This document shows, piece by piece, positions 17,982-25,566 of a DNA stretch of 64,000 nt. Position numbers and translations under genes: made by a program. This DNA is from Nocardia beijingensis NBRC 16342. Its GTDB lineage: Bacteria; Actinomycetota; Actinomycetes; Mycobacteriales; Mycobacteriaceae. The stretch spans positions 216,572 through 280,571 of the forward strand of contig NZ_BDBC01000015.1 in assembly GCF_001612785.1 (NCBI RefSeq), read 5' to 3'. Below the pieces are notes generated by a model, which did no database searches, was not told where the DNA came from, and saw nothing but the letters and a program-made list of their open reading frames with translations. Numbering within the stretch: position 1 is the stretch's first letter; each line of letters starts with the position of its first letter.

Positions 17982-19001
17982 ATGGCCTCAGATCTCGCCG
18001 CCTTCGTCCGCGGATTGCCCAAAGCGGAACTGCACCTGCATCTGGAAGGGACGCTGGAGCCGGAGCTGAAGTTCCGCCTCGCCCGGCGCAACGGCATCGA
18101 ACTGCCGGAGAAGAGCGTGGACGAGGTCAAGCAGACCTATCGATTCCACGACTTGACCTCGTTCCTCCAGGTCTACTACCCCGCGATGCGCGTCCTCCAG
18201 CGCCCGGAGGACTTCCACGACCTCGCCTTCGACTATCTGCGCCGGGCCCATGGCCAAGGCGTGCGTCATGCCGAACTCTTCTTCGATCCGCAGGCGCACA
18301 CCGGGCGCGGAGTACCGTTCCCCACGGTGATCAGCGGATACCGGTCGGCGATCGCACGGGCGCGGCGGGAGCTGGGGATATCCGCCGAACTGATCCTGTG
18401 TTTCCTGCGCGACCATTCCGCGGAGTACGCCATGGCGACGCTGCTGGAGGCGCTGCCGTACAAGAGCTGGATCCTCGGCGTCGGGCTGGATTCCGACGAG
18501 CGGGGCAACCCGCCGAGCAAATTCGCCGCCGTCTTCGAGCGCGCCCGCGCGGAAGGCTTCCTGCTGACGGCGCACTGCGACATCGACCAGCCGGATTCGA
18601 TCGAGCACATCCGCCAAGCGCTGGAGGACATCGCCGTCGACCGCATCGACCACGGCACCAACATCGTCGAGGACGACCGTCTGGTCGAGTTGGCCGCGTC
18701 CAAGGGGATCGCGCTCACCTGCTGCCCGGTGTCGAACTCCTTCGTCACGGCGCGGATGAAGGCCGAGGAGATCGTCGGACTGCTGAACCGCGGGCTGATG
18801 GTGACGGTCAACAGCGACGACCCCGCGTACTTCGGCGCGTACGTGGCAGGCAACTACCTCGCGCTCGCCGAGGAGGGCGATCTCGGGGTGGATCAGCTGG
18901 CCGAGTTGGCCCGCAACTCGTTCCGCGCCTCCTGGATCACCCCCGCCCGGCAGGACGCCTATCTGCGCGAGATCGACGACTACGTGGCGGCGAACGGCTG
19001 A
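17982..19001 (+). CDS. adenosine/adenine deaminase family hydrolase with altered HAGE motif
   Basis: A 339-residue metal-dependent TIM-barrel deaminase. The N-terminal zinc motif is LPKAELHLHLEG. The later metal Asp is in VNSDDPAYF, and RIDHGTNIVED is present. The family signature HAGE (whose Glu protonates the purine ring) is replaced: the strand reads LTAHCDIDQPDS. Related sequences with HCDxDQ exist in bacteria, so this is a subfamily trait rather than an error, and substrate or mechanism may differ from adenosine deaminase. AGGAGG lies 11 nt before the ATG at 17982. The stop overlaps the end of the converging RDD gene by 22 bp. It interrupts the otherwise conserved DUF58/SpoIIM/RDD neighbourhood. 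Confidence 0.88.
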   Translation: MASDLAAFVRGLPKAELHLHLEGTLEPELKFRLARRNGIELPEKSVDEVKQTYRFHDLTSFLQVYYPAMRVLQRPEDFHDLAFDYLRRAHGQGVRHAELFFDPQAHTGRGVPFPTVISGYRSAIARARRELGISAELILCFLRDHSAEYAMATLLEALPYKSWILGVGLDSDERGNPPSKFAAVFERARAEGFLLTAHCDIDQPDSIEHIRQALEDIAVDRIDHGTNIVEDDRLVELAASKGIALTCCPVSNSFVTARMKAEEIVGLLNRGLMVTVNSDDPAYFGAYVAGNYLALAEEGDLGVDQLAELARNSFRASWITPARQDAYLREIDDYVAANG

Positions 19002-19780
19002 CCGGCGGGCGGCGGGAACACCGGGAACAGCGGCCGCGGCAGCACCCGGCGCTGTCGTTCGGCGACGACCGCGCCAAGCACCTGCGCCGGTGGATACCCG
19101 GCCGGTGGCGCGACCCGCAACCGGTCGCACACCTCGGCCACGAGGTCCGTGCCCAGGTGGTGTTGTGCCTCGGGCGTCAGCGTGCGCAGGCGTGTGAGGT
19201 ACTGCCGCACCGCGAGCGCGAGGTCTTCCGGTAGCCCGGAGAGTTCGAGCTGCGCGCTCCAGCCGGCCAGCCACGGCGGCGCGATCGCCAGCGCAGGCGG
19301 CGGCAGCGGGCGTTGCGCGTGCACGACCACGGTGCCGGCGAGCACGTCACCGATCCGCCGCGCCCGCGGCGAGCACATCGAGGTGAGCACCGCGATGGCG
19401 CCGAACCCGCCGAGCATCCAGAAATCGACGAGCGCGCCGGCGAGGCCACGGGTGAGCGCGTGCCGGAAGTCGATCGGCCCGCCGTCGTCGCGCACCACCC
19501 GCAGGCCGAGCATCAGTTTGCCCAGCGTCCGTCCCCGCCAAGCGGTCTCGCAGGCCACCGGGTATCCGACCAGCACGGTCACGATGGTCACCAGGACCAC
19601 CACGTCCAGCCAGGCCGAGTCGACGCCCGCGGGCAGCAGCAGCGTGACGATCGCGAACAGCAGCACGAACCCGAGCGCGCACTGGGCCAGCACGTCGATC
19701 AGGAACGCGGTGGCCCTGGTGGGGATCCGGGCGATCGGCAGTTCCAGGGCCACTGCTTCGCCGGTGGTGAACTCAGCCAT
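18980..19780 (-). CDS. RDD family membrane protein
   Basis: A 266-residue protein with an RDD domain in its first ~150 residues: the first helix follows ARIPTRATAFLIDVLAQCAL (containing the conserved Arg and Asp), then come VVVLVTIVTVLVGYPVACE, TLGKLMLGLRVV (typical RDD turn), and a third helix near DFWMLGGFGAIAVLTS. The C-terminal third is soluble and Pro/Ala/Leu-rich. The open frame reaches a TTG at 19819, but the ATG at 19780 starts the conserved region and avoids crowding the divergent SpoIIM gene. It corresponds to Rv3695 in the mycobacterial cluster. Confidence 0.87.
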   Translation of the reverse strand: MAEFTTGEAVALELPIARIPTRATAFLIDVLAQCALGFVLLFAIVTLLLPAGVDSAWLDVVVLVTIVTVLVGYPVACETAWRGRTLGKLMLGLRVVRDDGGPIDFRHALTRGLAGALVDFWMLGGFGAIAVLTSMCSPRARRIGDVLAGTVVVHAQRPLPPPALAIAPPWLAGWSAQLELSGLPEDLALAVRQYLTRLRTLTPEAQHHLGTDLVAEVCDRLRVAPPAGYPPAQVLGAVVAERQRRVLPRPLFPVFPPPAGQPFAAT

Positions 19781-19823
19781 GTCGATAGCATTCTTGCGAC
19801 CGGCGGGAGTGGGAGGCAACCGA

Positions 19824-20840
19824 ATGGACGTGGACGCGTACAGCCTGGCGCACCGCAGGGCGTGGGACCGGCTCGACTACTTGTCCAAGCGGGGCAAGCT
19901 GACCGGCGCGGAGGCGGACGAACTCGTCGTGCTCTACCGCCGCACCTCCCAGCAGCTGGCGCGGTTGCAGTCGCACAGCCCCGACCCGGAGCTGATCGCC
20001 GGCCTGAGCGCTCTGCTGGCGCGTGCGCGTGGCCGGGTGCTCGGGACGCGAGCCGACACCTGGCAGGAGATCGGACGGTTCTTCACCCATCGCTTCCCCG
20101 CCGCGCTATACCGGTCGTGGCCGTGGTGGGCCTGCGTGGCCGCGGTGTTCCTGTCGGTGTCGGCCGGGTTGGCCGTTTGGGTGGATCGGTTCGATTCCGC
20201 TCGGGAAGTGCTCGGGATTCCCGACGACACAGGCAGTCTCACCGCACCGGGCGGCGCGTTCGAGACCTACTACTCGGAGCATCCGCAGGGGGCCTTCGCC
20301 GCGCAGGTGTGGACCAACAACGCGTGGGTGACGGCGATCGCCTTGTTCACCGGCGTGCTGATTCTGCCCGCGGTCTACCTGCTGTTCATGAACGCGCTCA
20401 ATCTGGGTGTCAGCGCCGGGTTGATGGCGGAGGCGGGGCGGCTGGATTCGTTCTTCGGCTTCATCCTTCCGCACGGCACGCTGGAGCTGACCGCGGTGTT
20501 CGTCGCGGGTGGCGTCGGCTTGAAACTCGGTTGGACGCTGGTCGATCCGGGGCGGCTCAGCAGGGTGGAGGCGGTGGCCAGGCAGGGTCGGGCGACCGCG
20601 ACCGTCGCACTGGGCCTGGTCGGAGTGCTGCTGGTGTGCGGCTGTATCGAAGGTTTCGTGACGCCGAGCCCGCTGCCAGCGCCGCTTCGCATCGCGGTCG
20701 GGTTCATCGCCGAGGCGTTGTTCCTGGTGTACGTGTTCGGAGTGGGCCGTCGCGCGGTCAAGGAGCAGGCGAATCCTGCCGCCGATGAAGCGAGCGGTGA
20801 GCCGGCTACTGTGATGCAGCCAACATTCAGCACACGCTGA
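19824..20840 (+). CDS. stage II sporulation M (SpoIIM) family membrane protein
   Basis: A 338-residue integral membrane protein. A helical cytoplasmic start (DVDAYSLAHRRAWDRLDYLS) is followed by about five membrane helices, including WWACVAAVFLSVSAGLAVWV, the NNAWVTAIALFTGVLILPAVY segment with the family's conserved N-N motif, and GFILPHGTLELTAVFVAGGV, with the PHG-x-E signature of SpoIIM-like proteins. It corresponds to Rv3694c. In non-sporulating actinobacteria its role is unknown, but it accompanies RDD and MoxR/DUF58 genes. GGGAGG with 7-nt spacing supports the ATG. It is divergent from the RDD gene, 43 bp apart. Confidence 0.9.
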   Translation: MDVDAYSLAHRRAWDRLDYLSKRGKLTGAEADELVVLYRRTSQQLARLQSHSPDPELIAGLSALLARARGRVLGTRADTWQEIGRFFTHRFPAALYRSWPWWACVAAVFLSVSAGLAVWVDRFDSAREVLGIPDDTGSLTAPGGAFETYYSEHPQGAFAAQVWTNNAWVTAIALFTGVLILPAVYLLFMNALNLGVSAGLMAEAGRLDSFFGFILPHGTLELTAVFVAGGVGLKLGWTLVDPGRLSRVEAVARQGRATATVALGLVGVLLVCGCIEGFVTPSPLPAPLRIAVGFIAEALFLVYVFGVGRRAVKEQANPAADEASGEPATVMQPTFSTR

Positions 20841-20909
20841 GCGAAGTGACTGGGACAATCGGCAGCTAAGTGGCGCCAGATCCGTTCGGAAGTCCCCCAT
20901 TTGAGTTCC

Positions 20910-20947
20910 GCTGGCCGCAGCGAGTCGCTGCTCTAGCTGCGGCCAGC
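20910..20947 (+). terminator. hairpin downstream of the SpoIIM gene
   Basis: GCTGGCCGCAG and CTGCGGCCAGC form a perfect 11-bp stem around a 16-nt loop, 70 bp after the stop codon. There is no long T run, as usual in high-GC actinobacteria. Confidence 0.5.
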
Positions 20948-21593
20948 GTTACCGTCAACTCTACACAATCGTTACCCCTACGCAACCCTCCCTGCCGAGG
21001 TCAAGCGTATTAAGCAGCACCCCAGCAAACCCTTGCGGCAGCACCGTTCAGCCCGGTTCCAGCTAACCGCATGCGATCCTCGCGACCGTGGTTTCGGCGA
21101 TCGGACAGCGCTCCGGCGACACCGCGCGAATAGTCGCCGCGAATGCTTTCCGGCAATGAATCGGGATGCGACACGGGCGTTAGCCGAGCGATTGGATAGA
21201 CCCCTCCATGGTTGCTGGCACCCCACCCCACCTGCACGTTCATATGCACGAAGGTCAGTTGCTGAGCACCGCCCATTAGAAAGAGACCACAAGTTTGTTT
21301 ACGCGGTAATAAACCGGGTAAAGACATAGCGGCACACCGGGAAGACCGGGCAGTTCCCCGACGGGCTCCGCATTAACCAGTGAGTGAAAAGGATCTGGTT
21401 CACCCAGGCGGAACGCTCGATTCAGCACCGGGGCCGCAACCATAACGGGCTGTGTGATCTTCGCCTCACCTGCCGTTACCAGGCGTCGCGCGGCGTGAAA
21501 TCGGCACGATGACAGCCGACTTGGAGAGACGTGGGTCACACTCCGCCCCTCCCCCGCGCCACCGCCCGCCGGGGCAAAGAATCACCTCGTCGA

Positions 21594-21609
21594 AGTGACC
21601 TGAATCACA
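21594..21609. promoter_or_regulatory. CRP/GlxR-like box in a gene-poor region
   Basis: AGTGACCTGAATCACA matches TGTGA-N6-TCACA at nine of ten fixed positions. It sits just past the 3' end of the secreted propeller gene, not before a supported gene, so it may be fortuitous or may mark an unrecognised transcript. Confidence 0.35.
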
Positions 21610-21628
21610 TCTAGGGTGATAAGGGGCC

Positions 21629-23044
21629 TCAACCGACGCGAAGTATCCCCGTGACCGTGCCTTGCAGCAGATGGCGGTCCTGGGTGATCAACGGCGCGGT
21701 CTGCAGCGGATCGTCGACGATGGTGCCGGGGAGCGGGTGCGATGCGACGACCACGCCGGTCTCGGGATCGATGACGGTGAACACGTACCCGTCCATGGGC
21801 GTGGTCCGGTCGGGACCGACGCGAGCGACCGTGTAGAGCGCGCTGTCGGCGGTGGACAACCGCGGAACGGCCGCACTGCGGATCGCGTTGTCCCACACCA
21901 CGTGACATCCGTCGGGGGCGACGTCGACCCGCGTCATCCCGCCGGTGAACGGAGCGTTCGGCGGCGACGCCGGTCCCGCTCCCTCGGGCAACGCCGGATA
22001 CGGATAGCCGTAAGTGCTCGCGACGAAGACCGAACGGCCGATCCCGACCGGCGAATTCTCGCTTCCCGGCCCGCCTGCGCCGAGCACCGCAGCCGTGCAC
22101 ACCAATTCACCGGTCCCGGAACGGAACACCAAGACATGCACCTGTCCGTCGGCGTTGTCGACGATGGTCAGATAGTCGGCGCCGGTCTCGGGACCGAAGT
22201 AGGTGGGCGTCGACCCGGTGCCCCAGCTGAGCTGTCCCGGTTTGCGCGCCGATCCCCGGTCGTAGGCCGCGCGCCACGCGATCTCCGGAGCGCCGGACGC
22301 GCCGACCCGCAGTTCGTACAGCGCATGCGTCGTCGCCACGGCGACCGGCCCGCGCGGGGCCGCTGAGATGCTGTTGGCGACCTGTTCCCCCGCGGGCAGC
22401 GTCAACGCGGTGACCCGCCCGGCCGGGCTGACGAATCCGACGACGCCGCGGCCGGTCGCGAACCACACATTGCCCGACCAGTCCGGGACGAGTCCCGTCA
22501 CGTTGTCCCCCTGCGGGATCACCGGTCCTAGGTCGGCGGACTCCTCACCGATCAGCCGCCATGTCCCCGCCGCGTCCCGCTCGTGCCGCACCCGGAGCAA
22601 CCGGTCGGTGCCGTCCACGACCACCAGACGGTCGTCCTGATCGAGATAGGCGTACACACCACCGAGCAGGCTGCCCTTGGTCAACGGCAGGGCGGCGAGC
22701 GAGGGCGCCAACGGGCCGGGCGCCGCCGGATCGAGCAGATGCACCGTCGGCGTCTGTCCCGCGATCGCGGTGCACAAGGCGACCACGAGCCGGTCCGATC
22801 CCTCCAGCAGGGTGGGACACGCCGAGGCCAGCGGGTACGCGCCGACCGCGGCGGCGCGTACGTCAGGACCGGCGAGCGGCGTCGCGTCCGAGGACCCCGC
22901 GTCGCCGTGCATGGTCGCGCCGCCGATCGGCCCGAGGAACGGATTCGGCGGCGCGAGCGGCCCCCACGGTCCGGCCGCCGAAGCGGGCTGAGTGGGCAGC
23001 AATGCCAGCACGCAGGCGGCGAGGAGAGTCATCGGCCGACGCAT
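21629..23044 (-). CDS. secreted beta-propeller-like protein of unknown function
   Basis: A 471-residue exported protein. Residues 1-24 are a signal peptide (RRPMTLLAACVLALLPTQPASAA). The mature part is all beta and repetitive in the manner of PQQ/SMP-30-like propellers, with blades such as LVPDWSGNVWFATGRGVVGF, GPVAVATTHALYELRV and DGYVFTVIDPETGVVVASHP. Several cysteines (SACPTLLE, VALCTAIAG, LVCTAAV and DGCHVVWD) could form disulfides. No catalytic set is recognised. An upstream extension of the frame to 23155 lacks a signal peptide at its start, so the ATG at 23044 is preferred. Similar propellers are common among actinobacterial secreted proteins. Confidence 0.75.
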   Translation of the reverse strand: MRRPMTLLAACVLALLPTQPASAAGPWGPLAPPNPFLGPIGGATMHGDAGSSDATPLAGPDVRAAAVGAYPLASACPTLLEGSDRLVVALCTAIAGQTPTVHLLDPAAPGPLAPSLAALPLTKGSLLGGVYAYLDQDDRLVVVDGTDRLLRVRHERDAAGTWRLIGEESADLGPVIPQGDNVTGLVPDWSGNVWFATGRGVVGFVSPAGRVTALTLPAGEQVANSISAAPRGPVAVATTHALYELRVGASGAPEIAWRAAYDRGSARKPGQLSWGTGSTPTYFGPETGADYLTIVDNADGQVHVLVFRSGTGELVCTAAVLGAGGPGSENSPVGIGRSVFVASTYGYPYPALPEGAGPASPPNAPFTGGMTRVDVAPDGCHVVWDNAIRSAAVPRLSTADSALYTVARVGPDRTTPMDGYVFTVIDPETGVVVASHPLPGTIVDDPLQTAPLITQDRHLLQGTVTGILRVG

Positions 23045-23153
23045 CGCGGTCCTCTTTCGCTGGGCAACGCGGTCTCCGAACGGACACCGGAGAGAACAGT
23101 ATTCAAATCTTCGCCGCGCCACCCCGCCGGCAGCGGTCGATACGATGACGCGC

Positions 23154-23792
23154 ATGAACTCGGTCCGAGCCCGTCTGTTGTCCGCCCTCGCCGGTCAGCT
23201 CGGGAATCCGCACGGAGCGCTCGGCAAAGGCGTCGCCTTCGTGCTCAACCGCAGCAACAAGGCCGCCATCGCCGGGGCGGTGCGGGCCGCCGACGTCGCG
23301 CCGGGCGGCGCCGCGGCCGACGTGGGGTTCGGTGGTGGAGCGGGGCTTTCCCTGCTGCTCGATCGAGTCGGCGCGAGTGGCGTTGTGCACGGTGTGGAGA
23401 TCTCCGCCGACATGCTGGCTCGCGCCCGCTCGAAGCACGGAAGCGACCTCGCCGCCGGTCGCCTGCGGCTGGTGGAGGGTTCGCTCACCGCGCTGCCGCT
23501 GCCGGACGACAGCCTCGATGCCGCGATCACCGTCAACACCGTCTACTTCGTGCCGGACCTGGCGGCGGCCTGCGCCGAACTCGCCAGGGTGGTCCGGCCG
23601 GGCGGCCGTCTCGTGATCGGCATCGGCGATCCGGACGCGATGGCGAAGCTTCCGTTCACCTCGTACGGATTCACCTTGCGCCCGGTGCCGGAGGTGATCG
23701 CGGCGCTGGAACAGGCGGGCTGCGCGGTGGAGCACCGGCGGCTGGGCAGCGCGCCGATTCCGCACCATCTGCTGGTGGCGACGCCCCGCTGA
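23154..23792 (+). CDS. class I SAM-dependent methyltransferase
   Basis: A 212-residue Rossmann methyltransferase. Motif I is AAADVGFGGGAGLSLLLDRV, with the usual DxGxGxG slightly altered to DVGFGGG. Motif II is VHGVEISADML (acidic residue binding the ribose), then LVEGSLTALPLPDDSLDAAI (motif III/IV region), and LARVVRPGGRLVIGI (post-III). The substrate cannot be told; the UbiE/MerA-like fold suits small molecules or lipids. ATG codons occur at 23145 and 23154; TACGAT at 23141-23146 is exactly 7 nt before 23154, which favours a leaderless start there. Its end meets the converging SDR gene with one base between the stops. Confidence 0.87.
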   Translation: MNSVRARLLSALAGQLGNPHGALGKGVAFVLNRSNKAAIAGAVRAADVAPGGAAADVGFGGGAGLSLLLDRVGASGVVHGVEISADMLARARSKHGSDLAAGRLRLVEGSLTALPLPDDSLDAAITVNTVYFVPDLAAACAELARVVRPGGRLVIGIGDPDAMAKLPFTSYGFTLRPVPEVIAALEQAGCAVEHRRLGSAPIPHHLLVATPR

Positions 23793-23793
23793 C

Positions 23794-24561
23794 CTACATC
23801 AGCGCGCCGCCGTCGACCCTGATTTCGGTGCCGGTCATGTATTTGCCGTCGTCGGAGGCGACCATGGCGACCACACCGGCGATGTCCTCCGGCGAGCCGA
23901 GCGCGCCACCGTTGAGCCACCCGGTCATCCGGGAGAACAGCTGCGGGTCGAAACCCTCCGGCTGGTCCAGGATCGACTTGGTGGTGATGCCGCTGGTGAT
24001 ACCGGCCGGAACGATGTTCACCGCGCGCAGACCCTGCTTGGCGTACTCCAAGGCGATGGCGTGGGTGAAGGCGTTCACGCCGCCCTTGGACGCCGCGTAG
24101 GAGGCGAGGTAGGGAGCCGCGCTGAAGGCCGCGGTGGAGGAGATGTTGACCACCACACCGTGTCCGGTGTCCAGCAGCGCGGGCAGCGCGGCCTGGGTTA
24201 TCAGGAAGGTGCCGGTGAGATTCACCCGGATCACCCGGTCCCACACCTCCAGCGGCATCTCGTGCGTGCGCGCGGGCCGCAGGATGCCCGCCGCGTTGAC
24301 CAGCACGTCCAGCCCGCCGAGGAACTCCAGCGCCGCCGCGGTCGCGGTGCGCACCGACTCCGGGTCGGCGGTGTCGACCTCGACCGTTCGCAGCCGTTCC
24401 GCGCCGTCGCCCGCCTTCGCCGCGGTGGCCGCGAGGCCCGCCGCGTCGATGTCGGCGGCGACCAGCTGCGCCCCTTCGTCCAGCAGCCGCAGGGCGATGC
24501 CCTGCCCGATGCCGGATCCCGCTCCCGTCACCACCACGCGGCGGCCGTCAAATCTGCGCAT
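23794..24561 (-). CDS. short-chain dehydrogenase/reductase
   Basis: A 255-residue classical SDR. It has the NAD(P) motif TGAGSGIG near 12-19, the acidic residue after strand 2 (VAADIDAAG) favouring NAD, the NAAG motif at about 88-91, and the catalytic set Ser in NISSTAAF plus YAASK. The C-terminal DGGALM is typical. The substrate is unknown. A KstR-type operator lies directly upstream (24571-24584), suggesting a place in sterol or related lipid catabolism. It has its own promoter, since that site overlaps the 3' end of the preceding gene, also on the minus strand. Confidence 0.92.
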   Translation of the reverse strand: MRRFDGRRVVVTGAGSGIGQGIALRLLDEGAQLVAADIDAAGLAATAAKAGDGAERLRTVEVDTADPESVRTATAAALEFLGGLDVLVNAAGILRPARTHEMPLEVWDRVIRVNLTGTFLITQAALPALLDTGHGVVVNISSTAAFSAAPYLASYAASKGGVNAFTHAIALEYAKQGLRAVNIVPAGITSGITTKSILDQPEGFDPQLFSRMTGWLNGGALGSPEDIAGVVAMVASDDGKYMTGTEIRVDGGALM

Positions 24562-24570
24562 GCCAAGAAT

Positions 24571-24584
24571 TAGAACACGTTCTC
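24571..24584 (-). promoter_or_regulatory. KstR-like operator upstream of the SDR gene
   Basis: TAGAACACGTTCTC contains the perfect palindromic core AGAAC-AC-GTTCT and fits TNNAACNNGTTNNA at every fixed position but the last. It lies 10 bp before the SDR start codon, a repressor position. KstR controls cholesterol catabolism in mycobacteria and rhodococci. Confidence 0.5.
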
Positions 24585-25566
24585 ATCCGGCGTCAAGGGA
24601 CTTCCGCCTCTCGTCGGCCATTCGCAGCACCATGGCCGCCGTCGCCGCGCCGTACGCGCGGCTGGCCGCGGCAGGCCGGACCGCGGGATAGTTGGAGCGA
24701 TGCGTGACGACCACCCCGCTGGGCAGGGTGACCGTCCGGTCCGGCACGGTCGCCACACAGTTGCCACCCGCCTTGGCCACCAGGTCGACGATCACCGTCC
24801 CCGAGCCGAGCAGATCGAGCGCCGCCCGCCCGAGCAAGCGAGGCGCCGGAGAACCACGATGCACGGCCGTGCAGACCACCAGGTCGGGCGGCGTCGCGGT
24901 GAGCGCGTCCAGCAGCGCCGCGTTGTCGTCCCGATTCGGCAGGAACTCCCCCGCGCCCGCCTCGACCGCGGCGGCCCGCTGTGCGGGGCGATTGCCGACA
25001 GCCGTCGGCCGCTCGTCGCCGAACGTGCGCGCGGCCCCGATGGCGGCGAGCCCCGCGGCTCCGCACCCCAACACGAGAGCACGGACCGGGCGGGTGCGCC
25101 GCGCCGGAGCGAGCAGTCGCCTGCCTTCGGCGTACCCCACCGCGCCCGCGATCCGGCTCATGGTGGACAGCGCGTCGAACTCGGTGGTCGACGCGTCGCG
25201 TGGCACCGCGTCGAACGCCACCGACGCGACGCCGCGACGGCGCAACCGGTCGATCTCGTCGCGACGGTGGTGCGGATCCTGGAAGCCGAGCAGCGTGGTC
25301 CCCGGGCGCAGCGGCATCGAATCGAGGTCGAACGCAGGCGGTTTCACCCAAACGACGATGCCCGAGCGCTCGAACACCGCCGCGCGATCCTCGACGACGA
25401 CCGCACCCGACGCGCGGTATTCCTCGTCCGGGAATCCCGCACCCCGCCCCGCGCCCTGCTGCACGAGGACGCGCAGGCCCGCCGCCGACAGCGTGCGCAC
25501 CCCCTCCGGGGTGAGCGCCACGCGCGTCTCCCGTGGCGCGGTCTCACGCAGCACTCCGACGATCAC
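24583..25566 (-). CDS. stand-alone AlaDH/PntA-like dehydrogenase
   Basis: A 327-residue protein of the alanine dehydrogenase/transhydrogenase-alpha family. The N-terminal part begins IVGVLRETAPRETRVALTPE with the conserved Arg. WVKPPAF holds the conserved Lys, and VAFDAVPRDASTTEFDALSTM resembles the PntA version rather than alanine dehydrogenase. The Rossmann motif is VLGCGAAGLAAIGAA, then VDLVAKAGGNC. There is no membrane domain and no pntB partner, so proton-pumping transhydrogenation is unlikely; an NAD(P)-linked amino acid or imino acid dehydrogenase is a better guess. The GTG start overlaps the aminotransferase stop (GTGA), so the enzymes are made together. Confidence 0.75.
   Translation of the reverse strand: MIVGVLRETAPRETRVALTPEGVRTLSAAGLRVLVQQGAGRGAGFPDEEYRASGAVVVEDRAAVFERSGIVVWVKPPAFDLDSMPLRPGTTLLGFQDPHHRRDEIDRLRRRGVASVAFDAVPRDASTTEFDALSTMSRIAGAVGYAEGRRLLAPARRTRPVRALVLGCGAAGLAAIGAARTFGDERPTAVGNRPAQRAAAVEAGAGEFLPNRDDNAALLDALTATPPDLVVCTAVHRGSPAPRLLGRAALDLLGSGTVIVDLVAKAGGNCVATVPDRTVTLPSGVVVTHRSNYPAVRPAAASRAYGAATAAMVLRMADERRKSLDAG

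Larger units (their letters stand above)
20841..21628. other. gene-poor stretch after spoIIM
   Basis: About 790 bp with no supported gene. Short frames on both strands have neither ribosome sites nor recognisable protein. The stretch is relatively AT-rich for this genome between about 21130 and 21480. It holds a terminator-like hairpin near the start and a CRP-like box near the end. A small RNA cannot be excluded. Confidence 0.5.

Noticed and set aside
21276..21539. 87-codon minus-strand frame downstream of the CRP-like box
   Set aside because: GTG start without ribosome site and no protein-like features.
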